NCBI GenBank assembly: GCA_016218765.1
Contig: JACRCZ010000006.1
Span: 1 to 50,874 of the forward strand
Length of the DNA: 50,874 bases
Origin: Deltaproteobacteria bacterium
GTDB lineage: Bacteria; Myxococcota_A; Polyangia; DRWM01; JAAZOP01
Reading direction: 5' to 3'
Positions 7,929-16,469 of the stretch are shown piece after piece. The notes beneath the pieces were generated by a model. The model was not told the DNA's origin and did no database searches. It worked only from the letters and a program-made list of their open reading frames with translations. Positions within the stretch are counted from its first letter, which is position 1. Each line of letters begins with the position of its first letter. Made by a program: the position numbers and the translations under genes.

Positions 7929-9335
7929 CTACAACCCCCCCCCGCCGTACAACCACCCCGCCGCCCCCGCGAGCGACGCGCGAGCCACGTCGTGGAAGAT
8001 CGGCTCGAACGCGGCGCTCGTGTCGTCCACCGTGTGGTTCGATAGCTCCCGCGGCCAGCAGTTGATCCCCACCGCACAACGCCCCGCCGCCCAGAACGAC
8101 GCGCTGTCCGAATACCCCGCGTCGCCGTAGTCCGTCGTGATCGGTCGCGCGCCGGGCACGAACAGCTCGATCGCCTCTACCCCCAGCTCCGCCCACGCCC
8201 GCGAACCCTCGTCGAACACGTACCAGAACCGCCCCGCCGTCGGCTCCGCGGTCCACCCGATCATGTCCGTGTTCACCGCACACGCGATGTCCCCGGTCAG
8301 CCCCGCCACGAACTCCTCCGACCCCTGCAACCCCGTCTCCTCCGCGTCGAACAACACGATGCGCACCGTCCGCTCCGGCGGCGTCGTCCCCGCATCCGCC
8401 AGGATCGTCGCCACCTCCAACGCCACCGCCACGCCCGACGCGTTGTCCACCGCCCCCGGCGCCGCATCCGCCGCCGCATCCCATCCCGTCGTGTCGGTCG
8501 CCGTCGAGTCCCAGTGCGCCGTCACGAGCACCGGCGCAAGCCCCGGGTCCGTCCCGGGGATCTCGACCTCCAGGTTGGTGAGACCCGCACCGAACTCCAG
8601 GCGCGCCACCGTCCACCCCAACGCCGCCAGCTCCGCCTCCAGGAAATCGGCCGCCAGCTCGTGGTCCGGATGCGCGTCCGCACGCGACCGGATCGTCACC
8701 GGCCCCGTCGGACCGTCCCACGCCTCCTCGCCCGCCAGCACCCGCACGCGGCGCATCATCCGATCGTCGTCGACCGCGGCGACAAAGTCGGCCACGTCGG
8801 TCTCGCCTCCGGTCAGGATGCCGGGTCGGTCGAGGGCCGCGGTGAAGTCGTCCGGGATGCACGTCCCCACGCAGACGTAGTCCGGCGGGCGGCAGTCCGC
8901 GTCGGTCTCGCACGTCTTCGCGCACAGCGGCGGGTAGACCTCGGTGTCGAAACACACCGCTTCCGTCCCGCACGCTCCCGGGAACGTCACGTCGCAGAAC
9001 AGCGCCGAGCAGTACCCGTCGACGAACGAGGCGTCCAGCGACGCGTCGATGCAGAACCGCCCCGCACACTCGTCCCCGCTCGTGCAAGGATCCCCGTACG
9101 GCCGGCGCCCAGCGTCCTCGGCCGAGCCGTCCTCCTCTCCTTCGTCCGCCTCCGTCTCCTCGCCGACATCCGGATCGGCATCCGCGTCGGCCGCACCCTC
9201 CTCGCCCCCATCCGAGTCCGAAGCGCCCTCCGTCGCGGCGTCAACGTCCCGCTCCGTCGCAGTCCCTGGCCCGCATGCCGCCGCGGTCGCCCACGCCCAC
9301 GCCCACGCCCACGTCCGACCCCTCATCCTCGCCAT
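7929..9335 (-). CDS. Lipoprotein aminopeptidase, M28 family, with Cys-rich N-terminal region
   Basis: A 468-residue exported zinc peptidase. The start at 9335 has GGAGGTGAG just upstream. The signal peptide MARMRGRTWAWAWAWA leads into lipobox TAAAC, so it is likely anchored to a membrane. Next come an acidic Asp/Glu linker and a Cys-rich segment (about 85-160) of the kind common in myxobacterial lipoproteins. The peptidase domain shows all metal ligands of M28: VTAHWDS (His), GAVDNASG (Asp), FDAEETG (Glu pair), NTDMIGW (Asp) and SNHTVDD (His). It should be active in removing N-terminal residues from peptides. The signal peptide is encoded by a hexanucleotide microsatellite. Confidence 0.9.
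   Translation of the reverse strand: MARMRGRTWAWAWAWATAAACGPGTATERDVDAATEGASDSDGGEEGAADADADPDVGEETEADEGEEDGSAEDAGRRPYGDPCTSGDECAGRFCIDASLDASFVDGYCSALFCDVTFPGACGTEAVCFDTEVYPPLCAKTCETDADCRPPDYVCVGTCIPDDFTAALDRPGILTGGETDVADFVAAVDDDRMMRRVRVLAGEEAWDGPTGPVTIRSRADAHPDHELAADFLEAELAALGWTVARLEFGAGLTNLEVEIPGTDPGLAPVLVTAHWDSTATDTTGWDAAADAAPGAVDNASGVAVALEVATILADAGTTPPERTVRIVLFDAEETGLQGSEEFVAGLTGDIACAVNTDMIGWTAEPTAGRFWYVFDEGSRAWAELGVEAIELFVPGARPITTDYGDAGYSDSASFWAAGRCAVGINCWPRELSNHTVDDTSAAFEPIFHDVARASLAGAAGWLYGGGGL
9289..9314 (-). repeat. Hexanucleotide microsatellite in a signal peptide
   Basis: About four copies of GCCCAC (plus strand) encode the repeated Ala-Trp pairs of the M28 lipoprotein signal peptide. 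Because the unit is six bases, gain or loss changes the signal length by two residues without shifting frame. Confidence 0.7.
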
Positions 9336-9354
9336 GGTGCTCTCACCTCCCACC

Positions 9355-9470
9355 CCGGATTCCCCCCTTCCTCCCCCCTCTCCCCCTCTCCGTTCCCCCT
9401 CCCCCCCTCTCCTTGAAGCTTCTTTGCGTCCTTTGCGTCCCTTTGCGAGCTTTGCGCGAACTCCCTCCGG
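9355..9470 (-). repeat. Dispersed CGCAAAG repeat with polypurine tail (copy A3)
   Basis: On the minus strand, a GGGAGTTCGCGC leader precedes units CGCAAAG, CGCAAAGGGA, CGCAAAGGA and CGCAAAGAAG (about 9420-9470). About 60 nt of polypurine (GGGGGAGAGG-like) follows down to 9355. It fills most of the gap between the divergent M28 (start 9335) and DUF2914 (start 9531) genes, so it may lie in the leader of the M28 transcript. Confidence 0.75.
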
Positions 9471-9530
9471 ATTCCCGGGATCTTGACGCGGACCGCGCGC
9501 CGGGGCAAGGAGGGCCGTGGGAGGAACGTG

Positions 9531-10442
9531 ATGCGCGCTGTACGACTGCCGTCCGCCGCCAAGTCCACCGGTTCCGGACACCGGCATCCCTCGCGGTCCA
9601 CCCCGCCGTCGCTCGTCGGCCTCGCCGCCGCCTTCTTGATCGCCGCCGCCTGCGCTGCGGCCCTCGCCTGCGCCAAGGCCCCCGGCAAGCGCGGCGGCGG
9701 GACATCGCCGGCTTCGGACGCCGCGTCCTCCGTCACGGTGCGTCCGATCGCGGCGGTCGGAGCGGACGGGGAGCTTCCTCCCGATCCGGCGCTGGGCGGC
9801 CGCAAGCCTCCTCCCCCGATGCCGGGCGCGCGCGCCCCGCTGCCTCCTGCGGGCGGCGCCGACGCCGGGGCGATGACCGGCGGAACGCCCCCGCCTCCGC
9901 TTCCGGGCGAGGAGGCGGTTGTTCCCGGCATGGCGGGCGAGCAAGGCGCGATCGACCCCACGGCGGCCGACGGCTCGACCACGGCTGTCGGAGAGCCGGG
10001 GGTGCCCGAGGGACTGATCGAGGTACCCGGGCTCGACGAGGCGCCGCCCGGCGCTCCGCCGGCCCAGGCGACGTCGGGCGAGCCGGAGGTTTTCGCCACG
10101 GGGGAGATCACGTTCCGTCGCGTGGTGCTGTGCAAGGGGGTGAAGGACCGCGAGCCGGTCGAGCCGACCTCGACGTTCCGCCGCGAGCGCGAGGGCCAGG
10201 TCTGGGTTTATCTCGACGCCGTCAACGCGGCGGAGATCGACCAGCACGTCTCGATCACGTTCGAAGCGGTGGATCGCCCGGGCGCCGCGGCGCCGCCGGT
10301 CGACCTCAAGATCGGCACCGGGGCGCGCTACCGCACCTGGGCCTGGGCGACGGCCTGGCGGCCGGCGGGGCGCTACCGGGTCGTCATCCGCGACGCCGAG
10401 GGCCGGGTGCTGGCGCGGGCGCCGTTCGAGGTCGTGGAGTAG
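9531..10442 (+). CDS. Lipoprotein with DUF2914 domain
   Basis: A 303-residue protein. The ATG at 9531 is chosen because GGGAGGAA ends 4 nt before it. A long N-region and the hydrophobic segment LVGLAAAFLIAAACAAALAC form a lipoprotein signal, with Cys in LACA as the probable lipid site. Residues 45-180 are a Pro/Gly/Ala-rich spacer. The C-terminal 110 residues fit DUF2914: FRRVVLCKGVKDREPVEP, VWVYLDAVNA, the conserved aromatic step YRTWAWATAW, and RYRVVIRDAEGRVLARAPFEV. DUF2914 proteins are envelope-associated with no known enzyme activity. The next gene starts 3 bp later, so it is probably co-expressed with the transglycosylase. Confidence 0.8.
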   Translation: MRAVRLPSAAKSTGSGHRHPSRSTPPSLVGLAAAFLIAAACAAALACAKAPGKRGGGTSPASDAASSVTVRPIAAVGADGELPPDPALGGRKPPPPMPGARAPLPPAGGADAGAMTGGTPPPPLPGEEAVVPGMAGEQGAIDPTAADGSTTAVGEPGVPEGLIEVPGLDEAPPGAPPAQATSGEPEVFATGEITFRRVVLCKGVKDREPVEPTSTFRREREGQVWVYLDAVNAAEIDQHVSITFEAVDRPGAAAPPVDLKIGTGARYRTWAWATAWRPAGRYRVVIRDAEGRVLARAPFEVVE

Positions 10443-10445
10443 GGA

Positions 10446-13400
10446 TTGGAGCCCGTAGCCCCCGGCCGTTCCTGGGTCCCGCAGGAACGCTATCCGCCGG
10501 CGCGGTGGTGGACCCGCCGCCGGCGCCGCGTGGCCCTCTACGTCGGAATCCCGCTCGGCACCCTCCTCGTCCTTGTCGTCGCCGCCTGGCTCGCGCTGCC
10601 GTACTTCGTCCGCGCCTACGTGCTGCAGCGGCTCGAGGCGCGGTTCGGCGTGACGATCGAGGCGGCGGACATCGACGCCGGTTTCGGGTACGTGCGGTTC
10701 GAGGACGTCCGCGTGCGCTCGGGCGAGACCGGCCTGCCGCTCGGTCACCTCGACGTCCTCGAGGCCGACGTCGACCTCTGGGCCTTGTTGCGCGGCCGGA
10801 TCGGCCTGCGGCGGCTCGAGGTGCGCCACCCGGAGCTGGACATCCGCGTCCGGGGCGACGACGACTGGGCGGAGGTCGTGCGCATCGCCCGGCGGGCTTT
10901 CCGGGGCGGGCGGCGGCTGGCCGGAGGAGGCGGTGGCGCGACGCCCGAGGTCGTCGTGCGCGACCTCGCCGTGCGCTTCGCGTTCGGCGGCGAGCTGAGC
11001 TTCTCCGCGTCGATCCCCGACCTGCGCATTGGCGGCGACCGCCGGCTGCAGCTCGTCGGAGGAGGGATGTCCCTCGAGGCCGACGGCGTGGAGCTGGCCC
11101 GCGCGGCGTCGTCCCGCGCGACGGCGACGCTGCGGGGCGGCGAGGTGCGGCTGGAGGAAGCCGTCGTCACGGGAGGGGCGTTGCGATGGGAGCGCGCACC
11201 CGGCCGCCCGCTCGGCGATGCTCCCCCACTCCGCGCGCTCGACGTATTGCGCCGGATGGTCCGCATCGCGCGCGCCGCCCCGCGCCCGCCCGCGGACGCT
11301 GCCGCGTCCGGCGCCTCGCGCGCCGCCCCCGCGACCGCCTTGTGCGACGTGCCGCTCGAAGGGTCGATCCGGTTCGAGGACGCCGTCCTGGCCGTGAGCG
11401 AGCCCCGGCTGGGCCCCGGGACGCTGCGCAGCTCGGACGTCGACGGCTCGGCGCTCCTCGAACGGTGCGGCGCGCGAATCCGGCTCGAGGCGCGGGCCGA
11501 CGGCGGGCCGCGGGAGCACGGCTGGGCGGGCTGGGCCGAGCGCACGGCGCTGGGGACGTCCGGGGAGTTCGAGGTCGAGGCGGCGTCGCTGGACGCGCTG
11601 GTCCGCCGCATCTGGCCCGGACACGAGCTTCCGGCGGCGTCGGGCGAGCCGGCGCGCTTCGAGCTCGGCCATCGGCCCGGGGAGTCCGCGGTGCACGTCG
11701 CCGGCCTGATGCCGGTTCCCGCGCTCGAGCTGTCCGCCGGGGGATGGCACGCGGCGACGGGACCCGAGCGGTCGCCGTTCGAGCTGCGGGTCGGTCCGGT
11801 CGAGGGGAAGGCGGTGGGTCTCGCCGGCCGCATCGGGCTGAGCGCGGCGTCGCTGGACGGTCCCGACGGGCCTGCGAGCGTGTCCGGGCTGGCGGTGCGC
11901 ATCGACCCCGACACGCGCGTCGCCGCGGGTCTGGACGGCAGCCGGCTGGTCGTGGGTCTCGAGGCGGTCCTCTCGCGGCGCGTCCGGGTGCTGGATGCTC
12001 CCCGGCTGGAGGTCGAGCGGCCCCAGGCGCGGGCGGACGTCACGCTGGACCGTCTGGGCGGCGGGAGGATCGGGGTCGAGGGCAGCTTCCAGCTCGAGGG
12101 TCTGCTCGAGCGGGAGCCCGGGAGCGAGGTGGATCTGCCGGTGCTGCTCGCCGGGGCCATGGACGCCGGGACGTGGGTGGACGCGCCGGCGCGCGCGGCG
12201 TCGCTCCGCGGCCGTTTCCTGGCCGACGGACTGCGCGTGGACCGACGGGGGACGGCGCTGGTCGCCTTCGGTGCGCCGGGGATCGAGGTGGCGCTGGACA
12301 TCGCTCCGGGGCCCGGGGACGGGCAGTGGGGGGCCGCCGGCTCGATCGGCGTCCGCGGCCTCACGGTCGACTCGCCGCGCATCGCGCGCGAGCCGGTCAC
12401 CGGGATCGCGTTCGACCTGTCCGGGCAGTTCGCCGTCGACCTGCGGGCCAGGACCGCCGCGCTGGAACAGGGGCGCGCGAGGATCGGTGCGGTGGAGATG
12501 GCGATCAACGCGGCGCTGGCGCTGCACGACGGTGTCCCGGCGTTCCGCGTGGCGTTCGCCGGCGCGCGCACCCGCTGCCAGGACCTGCTCGAGGCGCTGC
12601 CCGTCCCGTTGCGCTCCGACCTTCCAGGGCTGGAGTTCGGCGGCAGCGCCGACTTCACCGTCGCCTTCGACGTCGACTTCGCGGACCTGCGCTCGACGAT
12701 CTTCGAGCTGGACGCGACGAGCCGCTGCCGCGTCACCGCCGCCGACGGCTCGATCCAGATGGACCGCCTGCGCGGCACGTTCCGCCACGAGATCGTCCTG
12801 CCGGACGGCCGGACGGAGACCGTGCTCACCGGCCCGGGCTCGCCGGACTGGGTCCCGCTGGGCGACATCTCGCCCTACATGGTCTCGGCGGTGATCACGA
12901 CCGAGGACGCGCGGTTCTTCCGACATTCCGGCGTCTCCATCTCCGACCTGCGCGCCGCGATCGTCCGCGACCTGCGCGAAGGGCGCTTCGCCGCGGGCGG
13001 GTCCACGATCGACATGCAGGTCGTCAAGAACGTCTTCCTCGACCGCGAGAAGACCCTGGCGCGCAAGGTCCAGGAGGTCATCCTCACCTGGTGGCTCGAT
13101 CAGGCCCTGGACAAGAACCAGATCATGGAGCTGTACCTGAACGTCATCGAGTACGGCCCGCGCCTCTACGGCATCGGGCCCGCCGCACGGCACTTCTTCG
13201 GCCGCGCCCCCGCCGATCTCTCCCCGCTCGAGGCGATCTACCTGGCCAAGCTCCTGCCCGATCCGATCTCGCGCTACGGCATGTACCGGCAGGGCGGCGT
13301 CTCCCCCCGCTGGCGCTCCCGCCTCGACCGGCTGCTGGGCATCATGACCTCCCGCGGCGAGCTGAGCGAAGCCGAGTACCAGGCGGCGATCCACGACCAG

Positions 13401-13571
13401 CTCGACTTCTGGTACCCGGGCGAGCCGCTCCCGCCCCCGCGCTACGGGGATATCCCTCCCGGCAGCGAGGTGATCCTCCTTTCGCCCGAACAGGAGGAGA
13501 TGGCCTCCATCGCCGAGGAGATCTACGGGGAGGACGCCGACCTGGGAGTACCGGGCACGCCCGACCTGTGA
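10446..13571 (+). CDS. AsmA-like / peptidoglycan glycosyltransferase (GT51) fusion
   Basis: A 1041-residue inner-membrane protein. One N-terminal membrane helix (about 34-54) is followed at once by an AsmA-like beta-rich start (QRLEARFGVTIEAADIDAGF, then LRRLEVRHPELDIRV). A 750-residue periplasmic region follows. The C-terminal part (about 805-1000) is a GT51 transglycosylase: ITTEDARFFRHSG with catalytic Glu at 820, GGSTIDMQVVKN, the ARKVQEVILTWWLDQALDK helix and LNVIEYG. No transpeptidase motifs (SxxK, SxN, KTG) follow, so it can polymerise but not cross-link glycan. The start is a TTG with GGAG 7 nt upstream. The GGSTI motif departs from the usual GGSTITQQ. Confidence 0.88.
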   Translation: MEPVAPGRSWVPQERYPPARWWTRRRRRVALYVGIPLGTLLVLVVAAWLALPYFVRAYVLQRLEARFGVTIEAADIDAGFGYVRFEDVRVRSGETGLPLGHLDVLEADVDLWALLRGRIGLRRLEVRHPELDIRVRGDDDWAEVVRIARRAFRGGRRLAGGGGGATPEVVVRDLAVRFAFGGELSFSASIPDLRIGGDRRLQLVGGGMSLEADGVELARAASSRATATLRGGEVRLEEAVVTGGALRWERAPGRPLGDAPPLRALDVLRRMVRIARAAPRPPADAAASGASRAAPATALCDVPLEGSIRFEDAVLAVSEPRLGPGTLRSSDVDGSALLERCGARIRLEARADGGPREHGWAGWAERTALGTSGEFEVEAASLDALVRRIWPGHELPAASGEPARFELGHRPGESAVHVAGLMPVPALELSAGGWHAATGPERSPFELRVGPVEGKAVGLAGRIGLSAASLDGPDGPASVSGLAVRIDPDTRVAAGLDGSRLVVGLEAVLSRRVRVLDAPRLEVERPQARADVTLDRLGGGRIGVEGSFQLEGLLEREPGSEVDLPVLLAGAMDAGTWVDAPARAASLRGRFLADGLRVDRRGTALVAFGAPGIEVALDIAPGPGDGQWGAAGSIGVRGLTVDSPRIAREPVTGIAFDLSGQFAVDLRARTAALEQGRARIGAVEMAINAALALHDGVPAFRVAFAGARTRCQDLLEALPVPLRSDLPGLEFGGSADFTVAFDVDFADLRSTIFELDATSRCRVTAADGSIQMDRLRGTFRHEIVLPDGRTETVLTGPGSPDWVPLGDISPYMVSAVITTEDARFFRHSGVSISDLRAAIVRDLREGRFAAGGSTIDMQVVKNVFLDREKTLARKVQEVILTWWLDQALDKNQIMELYLNVIEYGPRLYGIGPAARHFFGRAPADLSPLEAIYLAKLLPDPISRYGMYRQGGVSPRWRSRLDRLLGIMTSRGELSEAEYQAAIHDQLDFWYPGEPLPPPRYGDIPPGSEVILLSPEQEEMASIAEEIYGEDADLGVPGTPDL

Positions 13572-13597
13572 TAGCCTGCGATCCGGGAGGCGAACCC

Positions 13598-14377
13598 GTG
13601 GCAAAGCAGCGCAAGAAGCCGAAGGCCGCGACCGCTACCGTTTCCAGGCAGGACAGGCCGGGCGAGCCGGCCGACGCGGCGGGCGGGAACGGCGGAGCCC
13701 ACCGCGCCCCCGCAGCCATCGAATCCGCCGTCCTGCCCGACGACCAGAACTCCCTGCGTTCGGCCCTCCTGGACGTCGAGTCGCGCCGCGCGGAGCTCGA
13801 TTCGATGAACGAGCGCCTGCGCGCCGAGGTGCAGCGCTTGCGCGTGGAGGTGGCCGAGCTGCGGGCGCAGGTCGATCTCGTCGCCTCCGCCGATCCCGTC
13901 AGCGGAGCCGCCAACCGCCGCGCCTTCCTCGACGGCTTCCGCCGCGAGTGGCAGCGGTCCCGGCGCTACGGCCGCTGCCTCTCCGTGATCATGGCCGACA
14001 TCGACCAGTTCAAGGCCATCAACGACGGCTACGGCACCGAGGTCGGCGACCGCATCCTGCGCCTGGTCGCCCAGTCGTTCCGCAAGACCGCCCGCACCAG
14101 CGACGTCATCGGCCGCTACGGCGGCGACTCCTTCGCCATCGTCCTGCCCGAGGCCGACCTGCAGTCGGCACGGCGCGTCGCCGAGCGCCTGCGCAAGGGC
14201 CTGGAGAACGCCGTGTTCGAGCACAAGGGCCGACCGATCCTGGTCACCTCCAGCTTCGGCGTCGCCTGCTCCGAGGAAGGCGATCCGGAGCCCGAGGCCC
14301 TGCTGCTCCGCGCGGACGACTGCCTCTACCAGGCCAAACGCGGCGGCCGGAACCTCGTGGTCGACGAGGAGTCCTGA
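13598..14377 (+). CDS. GGDEF-domain protein with degenerate GGDSF site
   Basis: A 259-residue cytoplasmic protein. The GTG at 13598 has GGGAGG 7 nt upstream (13585-13590). A basic, disordered N-terminus (KQRKKPKA) leads to a coiled coil (about 50-95, rich in Leu, Glu and Arg) that probably dimerises. A GGDEF fold follows: DPVSGAANRRAF, MADIDQFKAINDGYG, GDRILR. The signature reads GGDSF (175-179), with Ser replacing the metal-binding and catalytic Glu, so cyclase activity is doubtful. An RTSD five residues before it matches the inhibitory c-di-GMP I-site. It may therefore be a c-di-GMP-binding protein rather than a synthase. It sits between the transglycosylase and an M28-like lipoprotein. Confidence 0.88.
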   Translation: MAKQRKKPKAATATVSRQDRPGEPADAAGGNGGAHRAPAAIESAVLPDDQNSLRSALLDVESRRAELDSMNERLRAEVQRLRVEVAELRAQVDLVASADPVSGAANRRAFLDGFRREWQRSRRYGRCLSVIMADIDQFKAINDGYGTEVGDRILRLVAQSFRKTARTSDVIGRYGGDSFAIVLPEADLQSARRVAERLRKGLENAVFEHKGRPILVTSSFGVACSEEGDPEPEALLLRADDCLYQAKRGGRNLVVDEES

Positions 14378-14384
14378 CCCCCCC

Positions 14385-16121
14385 GTGACCAGCCTCCCGC
14401 TTGTCCGTCCGACCCTGCTCGTCCTGGCGCTGCTTCCGCTCTGTGCCTGCCCGCCGCCGAGCCCGCCCCCGCCGCCTGCCGAGGTCGTGGTGCGCCCGGC
14501 CGGCGAGGCCGGCCGGTGGTTCGCCGCCGACATCGATGCCGGCCGCGCTCTGGAGCTCGTCGGCTTCCTGGATCGGCGATTCCGCGAGCCCGGCAACGCC
14601 CCGTACCGCGAGTCCCTCGACGAGGTCGAGTCCCGACTGCGCGGCGCCGGCTTCGGCGCCGACGACCGCCTGACCCTCGAACGCTGGACCCTCGACGAAG
14701 ACGCCCCGACCTGGGAACCCCTCGCCGCCTCGCTCGAGGTCGTCTCGCCCGAGGTCGAGACGCTCCAGTCGTTCTCCGCCGCCGACGACCGGGAGCGCAC
14801 CATGCTGCTCATCGGCTCCCCCGGCACCGCGGGGTCGCTCGAGGTCGATCTCGTCCGGGACGGCGAGGCCGACCCGAAGGGCCGCGCCGTCCTGGCCCGC
14901 GGCATGCCGGAGGCCGAGTACGGCCGCCTCGCGGAGGCGGGCGCCTCCGTCGCGCTCTTCGGCGCCGACGCGCGGGTCGAGGGGCGCGTGTCGGACGACG
15001 GCGCGATCCCGTTCGGAAGCGTCGCCGCCGGCGACTGGGGACCGGTGGCCCTGCGCCTGTCCCGTGCGACCGAGCGCCGGCTGCGCGACCTGCTCGCCAC
15101 CGGCAAGCCGGTGGTGCTGCGCGTCGCCGCGTCGGTGCGCGTCGAGCGCGGACCCGTCGAGATGCTGCACGCGGAGGTCCGCGGCGGCCCGCTGCCCGGT
15201 CTCGTCGTGGCGGCGCACCTGGACGAGCCCGGGGCCGAGGACAACGCCTCGGGCGTGGCCGTCGCCGCGGCCCTGGCCGAGCTGTTCGGCCGCGGGATCC
15301 GCGACGGCGGCGCCCCGGCCCCGAACCGCTCCCTCCACTTCGTCGTCGGCCCGGAGATCGCTCACGCGGAGGAAACGGCGAGTCGGCTGCGCGGGACCGT
15401 CGGCTGGGCGATCGCCCTCGATCAGGTCGGCCGCCCCCGCGGACCGCAGTCCTCGCCGCACCCCACGCGGGCGCTCGTCGAGCGCGCCCCGGACCCGTCG
15501 CAGCGCTGGCGCGCGGACATCGGACCGGGCTCGGGCTGGATGGCCGGCGGGGACGCGGACGAGGCGACGTGGTCGCGCGCCGCACCCAGCCTGCTGGCCG
15601 ACGTCCTGGTCGCGCTGCTGGGCGGCGCGGACCGAGGCTGGGAGAGCCACCCCTTCGAGGGCGGCTCGGACCATGTGCCCTTCCTGGCGGCGGGCGTACC
15701 CTCGGCGCTCGTCTGGAAGTTCCCCGACCCGACCTACCACACCAGCCTGGATCGGATCGGTCCGTCGGTCGTCTCTTCGGACGAGCTGGCCGAGGTGGGA
15801 CGCGGCTGCGCCGCGATGCTCGCCTCGCTGGGATGGGAAGACGGCGCCACGGTCGCTCGTGCCGCCGCGGCGCCCTGGGAAACCCGCGCCGGCGTCGTCG
15901 CCGCGCTGACCCCCGGCGCGGCGGCGGCCTGCGCCTGGGGCCGCTGGCTGGAGCAGGCGGCCGACGAGTTGGAGACGATGCTCGGCGCCGCCTGCACGGC
16001 CTCGCCGGCGACGGCAGCGGCCCTGGCCGAGATCCTCGGCGCGGCGACGCGGCTGGGCGACGAGTGTCTGCGCTCGACTATCGGCTCTGGGCGCGGCGGG
16101 CGGCGCGGCGGAGGCGCTTGA
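14385..16121 (+). CDS. M28-like peptidase lipoprotein
   Basis: A 578-residue exported protein starting at a GTG 7 bp after the GGDEF-like gene. The signal LVLALLPLCAC places a lipobox Cys near residue 20, followed by a Pro-rich tether. Residues 60-200 form an alpha/beta region with a PA-like character (VLARGMPEAEYGRLAEAGA). The peptidase core shows VVAAHLDEPGAEDNASGVA (the His and bridging Asp of M28), GPEIAHAEE, ALDQVG and FEGGSDHVPF with a late YHTSLD. Ligand spacing is like clan MH but less canonical than the M28 protein at 7929-9335, so the exact metal set should be modelled. The 3' end overlaps the convergent rpsU gene by 44 bp. Confidence 0.75.
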   Translation: MTSLPLVRPTLLVLALLPLCACPPPSPPPPPAEVVVRPAGEAGRWFAADIDAGRALELVGFLDRRFREPGNAPYRESLDEVESRLRGAGFGADDRLTLERWTLDEDAPTWEPLAASLEVVSPEVETLQSFSAADDRERTMLLIGSPGTAGSLEVDLVRDGEADPKGRAVLARGMPEAEYGRLAEAGASVALFGADARVEGRVSDDGAIPFGSVAAGDWGPVALRLSRATERRLRDLLATGKPVVLRVAASVRVERGPVEMLHAEVRGGPLPGLVVAAHLDEPGAEDNASGVAVAAALAELFGRGIRDGGAPAPNRSLHFVVGPEIAHAEETASRLRGTVGWAIALDQVGRPRGPQSSPHPTRALVERAPDPSQRWRADIGPGSGWMAGGDADEATWSRAAPSLLADVLVALLGGADRGWESHPFEGGSDHVPFLAAGVPSALVWKFPDPTYHTSLDRIGPSVVSSDELAEVGRGCAAMLASLGWEDGATVARAAAAPWETRAGVVAALTPGAAAACAWGRWLEQAADELETMLGAACTASPATAAALAEILGAATRLGDECLRSTIGSGRGGRRGGGA

Positions 16122-16416
16122 GGGCCTCGCGCTCCTTGCGCTTCCGGCGGACCGACGGCTTCTCGTAGAAGCGCCGCCGCTTCAGCTCCTGGAGCACGCC
16201 CTCTTTGCTCATGCGGTTCTTGAGCGCCCGCATGGCCTTCTCGAGGTTGTCCTTGACCTCGACCTCCACGGGCCGGAAGTAGACCGAACGGTCCCGACTT
16301 CCGCGGCGGTCCCGATCGCGGTCACGGTCGCGCTCGCGCGGCCGCTCCCCATCGGGCCCTTCGCCCATGTCGATCTCGGCCTCGACTTCCCTCTCCTCCT
16401 CGGGTTCCTGATCCAC
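16078..16416 (-). CDS. rpsU: 30S ribosomal protein bS21 with N-terminal extension
   Basis: A 112-residue form of small-subunit protein bS21. Residues from about 45 on carry the family core: VEVKDNLEKAMRALKNRM, then the basic RRFYEKPSVRRKRKER segment. The usual protein is 60-70 residues; here it has about 45 extra N-terminal residues, first acidic (Glu-rich) and then an Arg-Asp run (RERDRDRDRDRRGSRDR). The GTG at 16416 is chosen because GGAGG is 5 nt upstream; another GTG at 16431 would add five residues but has no such site. A TTGACA promoter element sits about 50 bp upstream. The gene overlaps the end of the convergent M28-like gene. Confidence 0.9.
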   Translation of the reverse strand: MDQEPEEEREVEAEIDMGEGPDGERPRERDRDRDRDRRGSRDRSVYFRPVEVEVKDNLEKAMRALKNRMSKEGVLQELKRRRFYEKPSVRRKRKEREALKRLRRAARRAQSR

Positions 16417-16442
16417 GAACACCTCCGTCACGGGGCGGCACG

Positions 16443-16469
16443 ATTACCGCACCGGCCCCTCCCTGTCAA
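16443..16469 (-). promoter_or_regulatory. Probable sigma-70 type promoter for rpsU
   Basis: On the minus strand a perfect TTGACA (16469-16464) is followed after 15 nt by GGTAAT, or after 17 nt by TAATCG, as the -10 element. The TGA inside TTGACA is also the stop codon of the upstream membrane-protein gene, so the promoter is set exactly at the gene border. Confidence 0.5.

Noticed and set aside
7929..13604. A continuous 1891-codon minus-strand frame
   Set aside because: Only the last 469 codons (M28 lipoprotein) are real. The rest is antisense to the DUF2914 and transglycosylase genes, with repetitive Arg/Gln/Asp/His composition and no motifs.
9275..14377. A continuous 1700-codon plus-strand frame
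   Set aside because: Only the end, from GTG 13598, is a real gene. The earlier part is out of frame within the DUF2914 and transglycosylase genes and is Arg/Gly/Pro low complexity.
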